A program made the position numbers and the translations under genes. The notes under the pieces were generated by a model that worked only from the letters and a program-made list of their open reading frames with translations, had not been told where the DNA came from and ran no database searches. From positions 286,811,957-286,875,956 of the forward strand of contig NC_081410.1 in assembly GCF_030272615.1 (NCBI RefSeq): a DNA stretch of 64,000 bases. Direction: 5' to 3'. The DNA is from Cryptomeria japonica (taxonomy: Eukaryota; Streptophyta; Pinopsida; Cupressales; Cupressaceae). This document shows, in pieces, positions 12,993 through 25,849 of the stretch (within the stretch, counting starts at the first letter, position 1; each line of letters begins with the position of its first letter).

Positions 12993-13910
12993 ACCTTGCT
13001 AGTACCAATTCATTTCTTGGAGCTTCTTCTATCAGTTGTATAGGTTCTACTTCACATGCTTCCTCATTTGCCACTACAACAGGATTCTCTTCAGCAGGTT
13101 CGACTAGTACAGTGTACTCGAATCCTTGATAATCATTTGGTTCACTCTTGCTATCCGATTCATTTTTCTCAGAGAACTCATCTACTATGACATTGGCACT
13201 CTCCACAATCTTACCGGTCATTTTGTTCAAACATTGATATGCTTTACTCTTTGTGGAGTAACCTAAGAAGGTTCCCTCATCACTCTTGGGATCAAACTTT
13301 CTAGAGTACTCATCCCTCTTGATATAGCACAGGCTTCCAAATACTTTGTAATAGCTCACATTGGGTGAGTATCCACACCATAATTCATAGGGAGTCTTAT
13401 TTTTCCCCTTCTTCATATGTATCATGTTCAAAGTATACAGAATAGTACTTACTGCTTCTCTCTAGAAGACATGTGGAATATCCTTTTGTACCATCAGAGT
13501 CCTCGCACAATCAATCAAAGTTTTGTTTCTTCTTTCAAAAACCCCATTCTATCGAGGTGTTCTAGGTGAGACATATGTCTCATAATCCCCTGTTCTTCAT
13601 AGTAATTCATGAACTCTTAAGAGGTGAACTCTCCTCCTCTATCTAATCTCAGACATTTCAGATTCTTACTGGTTCCTCTCTCTACTCGAGCCTTGAAGAC
13701 CTTAAACATGTGAATGGCTTCAGATTTTTCTTTCAAGAACACAACCCACATCATTCTTCAGAAATCATCTACAAATAGCATGAAGTATCAGTCCACATAT
13801 AAAATCTTAGTTCTCATAAGACCACACAAATCTGTATGCACTAAGTCTAGCACATTCTCAGATAATAATATTTTCTATTGAAGCTAGATCTGATCAACTT
13901 TCCTAGTAGT
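12934..13910 (-). pseudogene. N0 integrase (heavily broken)
   Basis: The core is recognisable between 13880 and 13580 (DLVHTDLCG-like, MMWVVFLKEKSEA, RGGEFTS) but has several stops. 13431-12934 encodes the C-terminal part with TPYELWCGYSPNVSYYKVFGS and [15 protein letters not shown], the copia integrase tail. Integrase joins the cDNA ends to host DNA; this copy cannot. Confidence 0.85.
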
Positions 13911-15449
13911 CATTCTTTACACATCCCATTCTCAGGTTTCATAATGTCAAGCATACCTCTGGCAAACTTCATTTTACTAACCTTTTCTATACTATCAAAA
14001 TTTACATGACACAATCTTTTGTGCCACAACGAACTATCTTCTACCTTTGCCACTAGGAAACTTCCTATAGTGGTGTCTAGGTGAAATAGATTACCTCTAG
14101 ATTGTTTACCGGTAGCAATCAGACTTCCTGATTTGTCATTTATTTTGCATATTCCATCATTCAATTCTAACCTGTAACCCTTATTGTTAAGTTGTGCAAC
14201 ACTTAGCATACTATATTTTATCCCTTCTACCCAATAAACATCTTCACAATTTGTTTTATCATTTAGGGCTATAGATCCCTTACCTTTTACTTCACAGGGA
14301 GCATCATTGTTGAATCTCACTGTTCCTCCATTACAATCCTCCATGCTGAGGAATTTGTTTGTCACCGGTTATGTGGTGAGTGCAACCATTATTAATTATC
14401 TAGTCTCCACACTGGTTTGAACTAGAGATCAGTGTCATATCACTTTCCTCTATGTTATCTTCCTTTACCACTACAAATGCAATTCCATCTCCATTAGATC
14501 CTTCTAATTCTTCATCGATAACTCCTTCTGCAAGATAGCACTCCTTCTTGCTCTTGTCTATGTAGATTCTTAAATTATTCTTCCTATCACTGTCAGGACA
14601 TCTGGATGTAATATGACCTATTTTATTGCAAGAGAAACACTTCAAGCGAAGTTTACCTTTATACTTTCATTTTCCTCTTGGTAGTCTTCTTGCTAATAGA
14701 GCTACAATCTCATCTTGTTCATGTTCTTGAAATAATAGGTTATCACATTCATGAGAATGATCAGTTCTTGTAGTAGAATTGTTTCTAGTTTCTTTTCTTC
14801 TCCTTGTTGGTGCAGGTATCATAGAGGCTTGGAAGGCAACATCAATCTTTGGTACACTGTTATCATAGTTGCTCAATTCAAAGGAAGTCAACTTACCGAT
14901 CAGTGAGTCAAGTGAAACACTAACTATTCCCAAGGATCTAAGTTCTTGAATTGCAAAAACCCTTATGGCATATTGTGGTAGCAAGGTTCTCAAGATTTTG
15001 TTGACCACATCATCTTCTTCAAGCTTTCCTCTAGCACTTCCGATGGAATTTACTACATCCTTCATTCTTTTTCTATGTTGTTCTATATTTTCTTCTTCTT
15101 GCATCTTCATCTCATTAAATTTGCCTCTTAAGTTGTCCACCTTAGCCTTTTGTACATGAGGATCTCCTCCATAAACAATCTTCAGCTTATTCCACATCTC
15201 ATAGGTTGTTTTCAAATCTTGAACCTCAACATACTCATTATTAGATAGAGTGCTAGCAATCATATTTATAGTTGTAATGTTGTCTTTCCTTTCTTTGAAC
15301 CAATCTTCAATGAGAACCCCTATAGGTTCATTATACTCTATGCTTACATGATTCCAATATTGATTTATTAGGGTGTTTAGGTAGAGCTTCATTCTACCAC
15401 ACCATAAAGTGTAATTCTCCTTAGAGAACTTAGGACCCTCCTTTCGCAT
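13910..15449 (-). pseudogene. N0 gag, zinc knuckle and protease/GAG-pre-integrase
   Basis: Gag runs from 15449 (MRKEGPKFSKENYTLW) to about 14667 in one open frame. After one stop, the CCHC knuckle CFSCNKIGHITSRC lies at 14645-14600. The protease region near 14398-14370 reads IINNGCTHHITGD where related copies read IIDSGCSHHMTGD, so the catalytic Asp is lost. GAG-pre-integrase is at 14365-13910 (SLWHKRLCHVNFDSIEK). The gag frame is the best preserved part of N0. Confidence 0.88.
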
Positions 15450-15500
15450 AATCTTGGATATTTCCTTAAGTTTTTAAGCTCTTCTGAATCTAAGGACCAA

Positions 15501-15515
15501 GGCTCTAATACAAAT
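15501..15515 (-). other. N0 primer-binding site (tRNA-iMet type)
   Basis: The plus strand reads GGCTCTAATACAAAT immediately before the LTR start TGTTAG at 15516. It is the usual complement of the initiator tRNA-Met 3' end with two changes. Confidence 0.8.
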
Positions 15516-17046
15516 TGTTAGTCCCAACTGGTGCTAAGAAGGGAGGGGTGAATACACGCTTTACCGGTTTTACAAAATTAAAAACTTTTTGCTCAAGTCT
15601 GCACTAACTTAATATTCATCAATACAAACAGTTATTGTAGGAGAACATGAATGCATGAAAAGATACTCAATAACACCAAGATTTATCTTGTGGAAATCCA
15701 AATGGGAGAAAACCATGGTGTGAGTAGAAACTCACAAAATTTGCACTGTTCTGGAGTACGCCCGACGAGGAGCCATCCCTGTTAGGAGATTACAAAGATA
15801 CTATTACGTGCCACGTGATTAAGGGATTTTCTTTAAGGCATGTTAGTGCCTTTACCTTGTTAGAGGTAGACCTATTAAAGCACTTAGGATCATCAATTAA
15901 GATTTCACCCAGTTAAGGGATTTTAAGTTGCAATGGTTAGAAAGAAACAAGAAATTGATCTGATGGAATAGTTACTGATAGCTTGATCAGATCACAATGA
16001 AACATGTACTCTGTCTGCACCGGTTGTGTCTACTCTGCACTACAATGGTTCTCTTCTCATACCATCGACTCTACACTTTATCGATCCTCTGCTCATACCC
16101 TCATCTCTGCACTCTGCTGATCTACTTCACACACACTCTACTTTGCTAAATCACTTAGCACTTCCTCACTCTTCACTCTGCACTTTGGATCACCTCTCAC
16201 AGGATTTGCACTTTACAAATTTTTTGATCAAAATGTTGTGTATGAACTCAAAAAACTTTATACTCCCTTTCTCGTCACCTTCAAGTGTTTCCTTAATCAA
16301 TGCAATCACAGATTTTGGTAGATTTTAAATTCAAATCTTTCCATTATTTCTTTGCGCACCCTACAACAATTCCACCAACCACTCACCCAAATCTACCACT
16401 GCATCCCCCAAAAATAGCGACTTTTGGGTTGAGTTTAGTCTTTTAAATACGAACTAGAAAATCCACAAGAAATTATGGCTTAACTACATGATGATTGAGG
16501 TTGACTTCACCAACCTTTAGTTTGGTGTTATCACAAACTAACCAACTCACCTTTTTCCATTGCAACTTTATAACCAATCATCGCTCCTAGATTTATGGTG
16601 ACCACCTATCTTCCTTCTGCTTCACTGGCCTATCGGTATACTACTGCGCTCTTCACTAACAATTCATCCTTTGCTACCAGTTTGTAGTATTTCCATCAAG
16701 CCTCTTTTCCTATTTGCCAATGAGGTTCTGGTTTGCATATAACCTCAAGCCTTTTTTCCTAAGTCACCTTTCGTGACTACATCATGATCAAAATAGCCAA
16801 CTTGAAGATCTGACCTTAACACCGATCTTCTTGAATGACAGACCGATTGGTTTATTTTGTCTTCTCTTGAACTGATTGAACCTTGATCATATGTCTTAGA
16901 TGTTGCTTCCATGTTGTTTGTAAGCCATCACCTTTGCTACTGAGATACACCACTCCACTGGTCAGGGTTAGTCATCAATGATAAATTTTAGCTAATATAT
17001 TGGTCCATTGGATTAACCGGTTATGTCAATATCATTAATGCCAACA
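15516..17046 (-). repeat. N0 5' LTR
   Basis: Pairs with 9403-10988 with clear sequence identity from TGTTAGTCCCAACTGG to GCCAACA. Many differences from the 3' LTR are C/T or G/A changes, consistent with an old insertion and methylated-cytosine decay. Confidence 0.9.
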
Positions 17047-17051
17047 CATGT

Positions 17052-18170
17052 CAGTAGGGTATCTCAAAAGCATGTATGGGTGACCTTCAAAACATCCAAC
17101 TCTCGTATAAGTAAAACTTGGGAACTGAAGGAATATGCGTCCATACTCATTCACTTTCTTCCAGGATACCTTAGATACTCTCTTGTTCCTAAGTTGTTTA
17201 TCAAACAAACACATGAAATGACCAAAGAAGGCATATTGCACCCTCCTATAGTGAACCTTTCTAGGTCTCAAGGTGACCTGATAATAATATTTCCACACTA
17301 GTACCTGCGACCTCTCACCTTTGGTAGAAAGACCTAGAGATTGTCTTAGCGATGATGCTATGTACACCAAGTAGGAATTCATATAGAAAGTGAGAGTGAT
17401 TGGAACTTGTGAGAGTTGTTCACATAGGTTGTCACTGATCACTTCACTCCAAAATATATGAGACCGAGCTTTTCTCATGAGCATAATGTATGTGTACATC
17501 CAGATCTCAAATACATTAGACCATTTCAACCCCATTATCTTTCTCAAAAGCATGATCATATCATTGATTTCTTCACTGAAATCAAAATGATACAATTTGG
17601 GCTATTAAAAAAATAGGACCTAGGAGTCTTAAACCACTTAGATTTAATATTCCTTATGCAATCCAATATTTTCTAGTTGTAGTGATTGAAAACACCTTTC
17701 ATAGAAATGTCTACATACACCAGAGTGGTAGGAACCTTGAAGATTTCATCAATGCTTTCTACATCCAATCTGATAATAATATTGCCATCATCATCCTTGA
17801 TTATCCTAGATCCTTTGTCAAAATGAGTAGCACAACCAAGGACAAAAGTTGGTTACAAGGAAGACAATGGGAAAGTGGAAACCAAATGAATATGTCTATT
17901 CAAGTGCAACTCCATGCTATGAATTGGTGACCCTTCTTCTCTCTCAAGGAATTTGGATATATCAACATGCCCAATCTCTATGTCTTTAATTTCATGAACA
18001 GGAGAGCTCACCTAAGAAGGAGAAATATCATTCTAGTATTTGTCATATTTATGCTTCATCTCCTTATTTGAAGAATATTTAGGTTCTTCTCTCATCGAGC
18101 AAGAATCTATAACATTGCTATGGGAAATCCAACGAGTCAAGACATCATCACATGATGATAGAGAAGCCAT
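17052..18170 (-). pseudogene. F1 long ORF, 5' third (element A)
   Basis: Starts at ATG 18170-18168 (MASLSSCDD); B starts MELSMSRED at 52819. An open frame at 17595-17052 includes FWSEVISDNLCEQLSQVP and TFYMNSYLVYIASSLRQ, matched in B by FWTEHIRDALCE and VPTTLTFYMNS near 53515-53600. Trp- and Tyr-rich segments (VWKYYYQVTLRPRKVHYRRVQ) and KKVNEYGRIFLQFPSFTYTRV are also shared. No catalytic motif is recognised. The frame is broken in the first 190 codons by stops. The downstream part continues across N0 at 9402. Confidence 0.65.
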
Positions 18171-18173
18171 AAC

Positions 18174-19265
18174 TATTGGCAAAAGACATTGCATTGTTGT
18201 TCAAATGTTGTAATTGACGGAGACTTGAGTTAGATATCCAATCCGCAGTTCATGATTCATTCATACCAGAAGAGAGATTTAGGTCTGGTGAGGTTCGGTG
18301 AGAAGAACAGGATATTCAACATAGTGTACAACAATTTGGTTGGTGGTTCATTTGTGTTGTGAATCTCAAATATGCATTGTGGACATGTAATATGCCTTAC
18401 TCCAGGTTTATGGCCTCTGGTGTTGAGTGTTGAGTGAGTTGGAAGATCCGATAGACATATTTTCAAGTAGAACAATGCTTATTTGCAGTAACTTGTGAAG
18501 ATTCATTGTAACAAGTTTATGGCCTCTTGTTTGAGGATGTTAAGCCGACATTTGGGAAGTGTGTGGATAATTTGTTTTGGTTTGCATGGTTGTTCTGGAT
18601 CGGATTGATTCGACTTGGGTAACACGTTTCATTTCCATGTTATGCATTTTTGGGCCGACATGAAATAGACCTAAATTGATCTTGTGGATATATATGAGCG
18701 ATTGACATGATCATTTTTTTAATATTGGTAGAGTGGTGTGAAGTGTGTATGAGCGATTGTGCATAGTTTCACATCCATTGTTGAAGGATTTGTGCTCTGG
18801 AATACAATAGAAGAGTAGAACAAAGCAGTGTTGTAGAATAGAGTATTTTATGCTTAACTAAAACTTTTTTGGTATTTATAGATGTTGTTTATCAGTTGAG
18901 ATATTCTAATTATTATATGAAACCATTTGGTAAGGCAACGAGCCTTCTGGGGTTTTAGCCCTTATTGTAATTTGAGCAATGAGCACTAGATAGTGTGCAT
19001 GAATGCATGTGCATTCCCCTCATGTAATATTACTATACTTCTAACAAGGTATATTAATATTGTGGGTCTCAATCCCACTATGGTTTTTCCCTTAATCGGG
19101 TTTCCATGTAAAAATATTGGTGTTATTGTGTTGTGGTTATTTTCTTTGTGTCTCTGCACTCTAATTTTATTCATTTGCATTAAGTGGTTTAAAGGGCAGA
19201 TTAAGAATGTTAAAAATTGCAAGATATTGATTCACCCCCCCTCTCAGTGTTCCTTGATTCCAACA
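18174..19265 (+). repeat. C 5' LTR
   Basis: Ends TTGATTCCAACA directly before the primer-binding site. Pairs with 39372-40479 (shared TTCATGATTCATTCATACC, GTGTACAACAATTTGGTTGG and others). Contains the shared motif ATGGTTTTTCCCTTAATCGGGTTTCCATG (19080-19108) and a C-tract TTCACCCCCCCTCTCAG just upstream of the end, as in the copia LTRs here. Confidence 0.9.
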
Positions 19266-19280
19266 ATTGGTATCAGAGCC
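19266..19280 (+). other. C primer-binding site
   Basis: ATTGGTATCAGAGCC, complementary to the 3' part of initiator tRNA-Met, abuts the LTR end. This places F2 with copia-type priming despite the absence of a copia pol. Confidence 0.9.
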
Positions 19281-19333
19281 TAGTTCCTTGAAAGAAGCCT
19301 AACAACTTCAGGAGGATCCGAGAAAGTGAATCA

Positions 19334-20492
19334 ATGGATTCCGGTAGTCTTAGACATTATCTTTTTATAGTACTTGAGGATCTTGATCAAGCCCAAGCTG
19401 AGGTCTGGAAAGTAAAAGAAAACCTTAAGGATTCTTAAAACTTCATTGAATCATTGAAGGATCAGTTGAACAGTTCAAGGGAAAAGAGAAAGGAACTTTT
19501 TGATAAGCTGAAGGAGAAAGAAAGTCAAAGCATTGATGAAGAAGCCCTGCAGGAAAATATAGAATAATGTGAGAATTTTTAGAGCTAATGTTGTCTAGAA
19601 GAATGAGATGGAAGCCATTGTGATGAGATTGACAAAGGAGATTGAATAAATGAAGAAGAATAAGGAGAAGCTTGCTCAATCCCTAAAAGACAAATCTAAA
19701 GAATGATGCAGACTTGAGAATGAGAATGATCAACTGAAATAGGAATTGCATGAAACCATGGAAGATCCCGGAAAGAATGTACTTCTTCTTAAATTTGATC
19801 TGAATGCTACAAATAAGTACAAGGAGACATTCCAAATCAGCTCAGCCAGGCTTGATGAAATGCTTGCAATCCAAAAGAATCCAAATGATACTCAAGGTCT
19901 TGGATTTGAGAAGGGTGAAAGCTCCAAATTAGCACATTAGAAAAACAATTCAAGAAGGCCTCTGGTAAGGAAACATAATGCTCATAAGTTCAATGGTAAC
20001 TATTTTGTTTGCAATAAATTTGGCCATATGACAAGTCAATACAAAAATAGGATGAATAATAATGGTCCATCTTTTACCAGTCAATGTTTTAAATGTAATA
20101 AGTATGGTCATAACACAAATGAATACAAAAGTGTGATGAACAACTTTCAAAATAGGATAAATGACAAATTTTATGTATGTGGTAGGTTTGGACATGTTGC
20201 TAATTAGTGCAGATCAAGAGGAAATCAGATGAAATTCATACCTAGTCATGGAAATGTTGTTTGTTATGCTTGCAAAAAATTCGGTCACATTGCTAAGTAT
20301 TGCAAAAGCAGAAATGTGAATAGGAGAGGTCCGAAAGACAAGAATAAGAATGTGAAGCCAGATGAGAAAGGGAAAGAAAATTTTGATGAGATCAAAGATC
20401 AGATGAAGAAGACTTGGGTGAAGAAGAGTGATGATAATGCAGCGAATGGGTCTGCACCAATTTCTGGTGCTAGAACCTCATCTGGTAACTAA
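19334..20492 (+). pseudogene. F2 gag-like region of C: coiled coil and four zinc knuckles
   Basis: Begins at ATG 19334 (MDSGSLRHYLFIVLEDLDQ) soon after the primer-binding site. The first half is Glu/Lys/Leu-rich and coiled-coil-like (19440-19740). Then comes QKNPNDTQGLGFEKGESS (about 19871-19924), a motif typical of copia SIRE-type gags before the knuckles. Four CX2CX4HX4C-like knuckles follow at about 19990-20300; only the last, CYACKKFGHIAKYCKS (20256-20303), is intact, the others having lost one or more Cys. Several stops break the frame. The role would be RNA packaging in particles supplied by an autonomous partner. Confidence 0.75.
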
Positions 20493-20899
20493 GCTAAGGC
20501 ATTCGGCCTTAGAGGGAGGTTTTCATGAAAATCTTACAAACCCCTTGTTGGAGATATGTGCCTAATTCCAGCAGGTTACAAATATGTATGTGATGGTCAC
20601 AGATAGATTTCCAAAAGATTTTGATTGAACTTGATGATTTGTTGATGATCTTATGGGAGAACTCTGTGAATACAGGGTATTTGGAAGATTAGGGTTAAGA
20701 GAATTTATTATACCTAAAATTTAGGTATGTGGAGGATAAAAAAAAATTAACATTTTATTTCTCACTTTGTATTTGAAGCGAGAGAGCAAAAGAGTGCACT
20801 AAAGCAAAATTTCTAGAGATTCAAAGTGAAAAGAAGATTTGTTGTGCAATCTTACATGCGGTTGAAATGTATTTATCGGTTAACACTTTTTCAATTCGA

Positions 20900-23676
20900 A
20901 GCTTAAATTTTTGGATATTGTATCTTTTGGAATTGCGACCCCATTGGTAGTAGATGTGTCATTGAAAGGGCAAGACCTAATTTTAAGAAGCATCCATATA
21001 AGTCAATAGTAGATGATCTGAGTGGTCCTTTTTCATTAATCCCATACAGAGTATTACATGTGGAGGATATTAGGGCTTGCATCCACTATATTATTAAGGA
21101 ACCTGGGAGTGCTCAAATGATGAAATTATACACACAACACATGATTGATGGAATGGGAAGCTTGAAACCTGAATTTAAGTCGATGGAAGAGAAGGGTTTC
21201 ATGCAGTTCATCAAATTTTTGGTGTTTGATGAACCTGAGTGGGTCTGGTATATCCTAAGAAGAATACATGATAAGTTGATGTGTCTTGACAAACCCCACA
21301 ATATTACCAAGAGTTCAATTAAGGCAATGATTTGTTTGAGCTTAGTCAGTGAGATGCCTTCTTTGAGGAATGTTAAGAATCAGATGGTAACAAAAGCTAC
21401 CAGTTCCCAATTTGACAAAAGGTCGATGACAAACACTTATATTATTGAATATGATGTCAAGTTTGCATCAATGGTGATGGGATACAAAATATATCATTGT
21501 ATCCAAGGCAATTTAGTATTTGGTACGATCATCTATGTTGCCTATTAGATATTGAAGGAAGATAAGAAGTTTGACTTATGTGAAGTGCTCCAGAGTGAGA
21601 TATTGAGAAACTTGAAGAAAATCAAATAGGATAGGAAGCATGTATTTAAATTTGGAAATTTGATTATATGTTTATACTTCTATTTTATGAATGAGATTTT
21701 GGGAGTGGGGAAAGTTTAGTGGGCCTATGACATGTCGGTGGGAAAATCAAAGAAGTGCTTCAAGGTCTTGGAGATTCTAAAGTCTAGAATGGCATACTAT
21801 GGGGATACTTTAAGACCTTGTAGAGAATGATGCAAAGCAGGGAGAGAATTCCTAAGGAGATACTAGAGAAATATGAGGACACAATTTGTATTGTGGTTGA
21901 TATTGACTAGTTCCTTATGGAAGCTACGGAGCCAAGAACTTTAGGGATCATGCCCATGGGGTATGAGGTTGAAGGACATTTTCTTGATGTGTATGCTCAA
22001 CACTTATTGTGCAAACTAGTGGATAAATATAAAGAAACATTTGGAAATTACAAGGAGAAGAGCTTGGACTTACAGTGTAAGTTCTAGAAGCTTGAGATTC
22101 GAAAGAAGGTTAGGAAGAAGGTAGATCAACTAGCGAAGAGCATGGGGGTTACCAAGGAAGCAATCCGAAGAACTAGAAAGAAGAAAATTTTGAAAGAAGA
22201 TATGGTCAAGCCAAAGAAGGCTAAACCAGAAGACCCTACCCCTAAGCCAAAACAATCAAGTATCTCTACACCCTCCTCTGGTGCTCAAAAACCTATTAGT
22301 TCACATAAGCCCCAAGACAACCCATATAGTGATAGAAAGAGGAAGAGAGGGAAAGCCAAAGTATTCATTCTTGTTGATGAAGAAGAGACAGAGTCAAATG
22401 AAGCAGTCAAGGAGGTTAAAGCCAAAGCTGTTGAGGCCACCAAGGTCACAAAGGAGAAGCCTTCCGGTGGTGTTTAATCTGATAAGAAATCTAAGCCATC
22501 TGAACTTGATGAGTTATTAAAGAAAGGAAAACTTAAATTTAAGCCTCTATGTATTTGAATGAGATTATTAATGAGGTTGTGCAAAATGGTTACTTGAAGC
22601 CACTATCAGAGTGGTATGATAATTTTGATGAGAATGGGAAAAGGATATTATAAGAAGCTACTGTAGAATACCTGAATGTATTTAGTAAAGCTCTAATCAA
22701 ACTAATGTCAACCATACCCAAGAGCTTGTATGAAAATTTGGATGCTAGGAGACAAACTGCAAATAAAGAGGATGAGAGATTGAAAGAGTATGTATTAGTT
22801 AATCTTTGGTCAGTAATATCTAAGGAAAAAATAGAAAGATTACTCAAGTTAGGAAAAAATGAATTCAGGAGTAAATATAGAGTGAATAAAATCATGTTCG
22901 TAAAACTTGATGAGGTTGCAAAAGAAATAGATAATTTTTTACAAAAGTTTTGTTAGATAACTAGTATGAAGTCAATCAGGTAAAAGGACAAGAAGAATCT
23001 CATTCAGAAGCTCAGAACATGCCATCATAGGTTAATCCAAAAGATAAGTAGAGAATGGATGAAACTTATGTCCTCAAAGTTCAGACACCTAAGCAAGAAG
23101 AAGTTAAAGCTAAATATGTAGTTGATAAGGATGAAGTGGATGCAGGGAAAGCAGATGAGGGTAAGGACAAGAGTGATAACCCTCCAGTTGATGCAAATAT
23201 CCCTCCAATTCTTGAGAAGAATGCAAAAAAGAAAAAGGTGGAGGTTAAGCTTGAGGTTGAGGTAAGAGACACTGAGGAATCAATGAAGGGGAAGAAGATT
23301 CATGTAGAGGATCTAGAATTCATTCAAGGCCCCATCAACCTAGCTTCTTCGTCCCCCATCTAGGTGCTCAAATTGGTTGCATTTGCTCAAGCCAAAGCTA
23401 GTGAGGACTTGCTAAAATCTCACACAAAGGATACTGAGATGCCTACCATGGCATCAGATATTCTGGAGAAACTCATGCTTTCATTTCAGAAGGACTCATC
23501 AAACACTCCATCCAGGAAACTAAAAATTTTAATCAACTCTGTGGACAGTCATTTTCAATCTTTTGAAAAATCTACCAAAGAGAAGGTCCACAATGAGTTT
23601 AGTGCAAGAAGGCTCTAGACACTAAGGATGATTGCAGATGACAAAGTTCAATTGGATACTTATGTGAAGGGCATTC
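20900..23676 (+). pseudogene. F2 long unassigned ORF, first part (C)
   Basis: Open stretches at 21060-21548, 22142-22477, 22705-22956 and 23055-23363 belong to one decayed ORF. A globular-looking part has YKIYHCIQGNLVFGTIIYVAY, then FDLCEVLQSEILRNLKKIK (21480-21630). A basic Pro/Lys-rich linker follows (22140-22330), then Lys/Glu-rich helical sequence. Element D encodes a collinear copy on the minus strand (DYDLCELLRRQLLDNLQLMK at about 57780-57720). I recognise no domain. It occupies the place of pol. Confidence 0.6.
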
Positions 23677-23679
23677 AGG

Positions 23680-25369
23680 ATTTAGTCTTATGAGCATCTG
23701 GTTAATACTGAGAGGGGGGGTGAATCAGTATTAAGACCAAATTAAACTTTAAACTCAAAACCAAACTTATCTCAGATCTGAAACCATTTAACAAATATCT
23801 CAACTTATTTAATCAAATCTGCATAACACATTATTCAAATCATTTACCACAACTATCAATACTTTCACCACCAAAGCAATCATATAAACTTGATCATTTA
23901 CCAACTCATTAACCTTATCAATTAGATCAAAAAATTTCTCAAACAACTCCTTATTACTACCGATAACCTCTAATAAACTTATAACAAAACATCATAACCG
24001 GTATCTCAGAAATAATGCATGAAATGAAACATAAACAAGAACATCACATGAAAACATTCCACACATGAACACCATAAGTTTTTGATGTGGAAACCCAAAT
24101 AGGGAAAAACCATGGTGGGAGTTGGCACCTACAAATATTTGTACTATTTTGAAGTATGCCTTGTTAGGAGCTTACAATACACCCGGTTAGGAGCAGACCC
24201 TATTAGGAGTCACCTGGTTAAGGGATTTGCCTAACAGCCTTGTTAGGAGCTTGATGATCTGTTAGGATCGACCTTGTAAGAGGATTTAACACTCTTTCAA
24301 GAGATTCCCTGTTAGGGGACTTAAATGTTTAAGGCCTATTAGGACCTACCCGATTAAGGGATTTAACCTGCTGCAACTGTTAGGGAACAACAGTAAGAAA
24401 ATGATCTGTTACTTGCACTTCTCTTCTTGCTTGATTAGATCTAGTTATACACAACACTCTGCAACTCTCAGGAAGATCTCACAGTTCACTTGGATGACTT
24501 AACACATTCTCTAAGACCATCGACATAATAAACATCAACTGTGTCATCCTAAATAGCTATCTCAACTAGGTCGGCCACAAAACCCTAATTACATCATGAA
24601 TTTACAATTCAAATCATAAGAGATCATCACATATTATTATATAGATCATTACAATAAATTATAATGCAATATCAACCATTGGTTGATTGTAACCCATCAC
24701 AGAAATCCGATCTGTACCAAAGTCAAAGCTCCAAAACACTCTACTAAGAATTTCGTTGACTCCCAAGAAATTCTTCCTTTAATCATGCCAAAACAACAAT
24801 TAAATCTTTCAGGTGGGTTGTGTCATTTTACCAACTTCATGTAGACTTGTTATCGATCACTGTCATAACAAAAATCATTACCGGTTTGATGATTTCTTCA
24901 CCAGTCTTAAACCCTACTAAAACCTTAGCAAAACTTCATCATAAATTTGAAACACACCTTCAGGTAATCTCCACAAGTTCTGGTTCCGATCATATACACC
25001 TTTCCATGGTAGAAGTTCACCATCCAAACCACAATTCACCAATCATTGTTGATCATCGGATCCAATCAAAACATCTCTTCTTTACCGATTAAAGTCCTAT
25101 TTCACAAACTTTAGTTCCCTGCCGATAAACCCTATCTTCTAGTAAACCAAATCACTAAGAACATCAGTTGACATCAGATGAAAAAACAAAACATCAGGAA
25201 CATCAGTTGACATCAGTTGCCATCAATGACAACACAAATAATTGATCATGTCATCTATTCATAGAATCTCAATCTCTTCATTACAAATAGACTTCTATCC
25301 TTTACCGGTGCAATCATCAATCTTCAACTGCATCACCTGCATCTGCATCAATTATGCCAAATGCCAACA
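23680..25369 (-). repeat. N1 3' LTR
   Basis: Pairs with 37026-38677; both hold GTTAATACTGAGAGGGG near the left end, TGGAAACCCAAATAGG-AAAAACCA in the middle and end TGCCAAATG-CAACA. Contains a telo-box-like AAAACCCTAATTACATCA near 24578-24595. Confidence 0.9.
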
Positions 25370-25849
25370 ATCTCCCCCTTTGGCATTAATGGAAACACCA
25401 ATCAAATATACAATCAAAGTAACATCATCATCTGCAACTTGCTTTATGATATCACAATATTTGTCATCTCTCCTCCTTTTGTCATCTCCCCCTTAACCAA
25501 TGCTTCTCTCAATCTGATCATCTGATCTTAAACTTCTCCCATATCTGCTATATCTGGTTTCAATTCTTATCTTCTCCTTCTTTGAAAACAATGCCAAAGA
25601 TGTAAATGCATCACTTGTGTTCAATTTTGTTGTTGCCTCTTCCAACATCTCCGCTACTCAAATCCAAAAAATTATAACAGAGCATTAAATCAGAACTTTA
25701 CATCAGACTTGCTCCCCCAAAGGAGTAACTTGCACCTTCATCAACAATCCTTAGTAAAAAATATACATCAAATCCACAGGATTGATGGATCTCCATCATT
25801 CTAGTTCTTCTGGTGTAGGGGTCTAACCCCTAGTTTACCTCTAAGAAAC

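Larger units (their letters stand above)
9403..17046 (-). mobile_element. Ty1/copia element N0, inserted in the F1 ORF of A
   Basis: Complete element of about 7.6 kb with TG...CA ends and a perfect 5-bp target duplication CATGT at 9398-9402 and 17047-17051. LTRs are 9403-10988 (3') and 15516-17046 (5'). The primer-binding site is 15501-15515, a mutated GGCTCTGATACCAAT on the plus strand that reads GGCTCTAATACAAAT. The purine tract is at about 10989-11001. Removing it restores one frame of the F1 ORF across the junction. All polyprotein domains are present but decayed. Confidence 0.92.

Noticed and set aside
17023-17301. Plus-strand ORF of 92 codons
   Set aside because: Antisense of the F1 ORF in A and crosses the N0 LTR boundary.
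23691-23700. N1 left LTR starting at TGAG (23691)
   Set aside because: Alignment with the right LTR continues eleven bases further left, to the primer-binding site boundary; no target duplication fits 23691.
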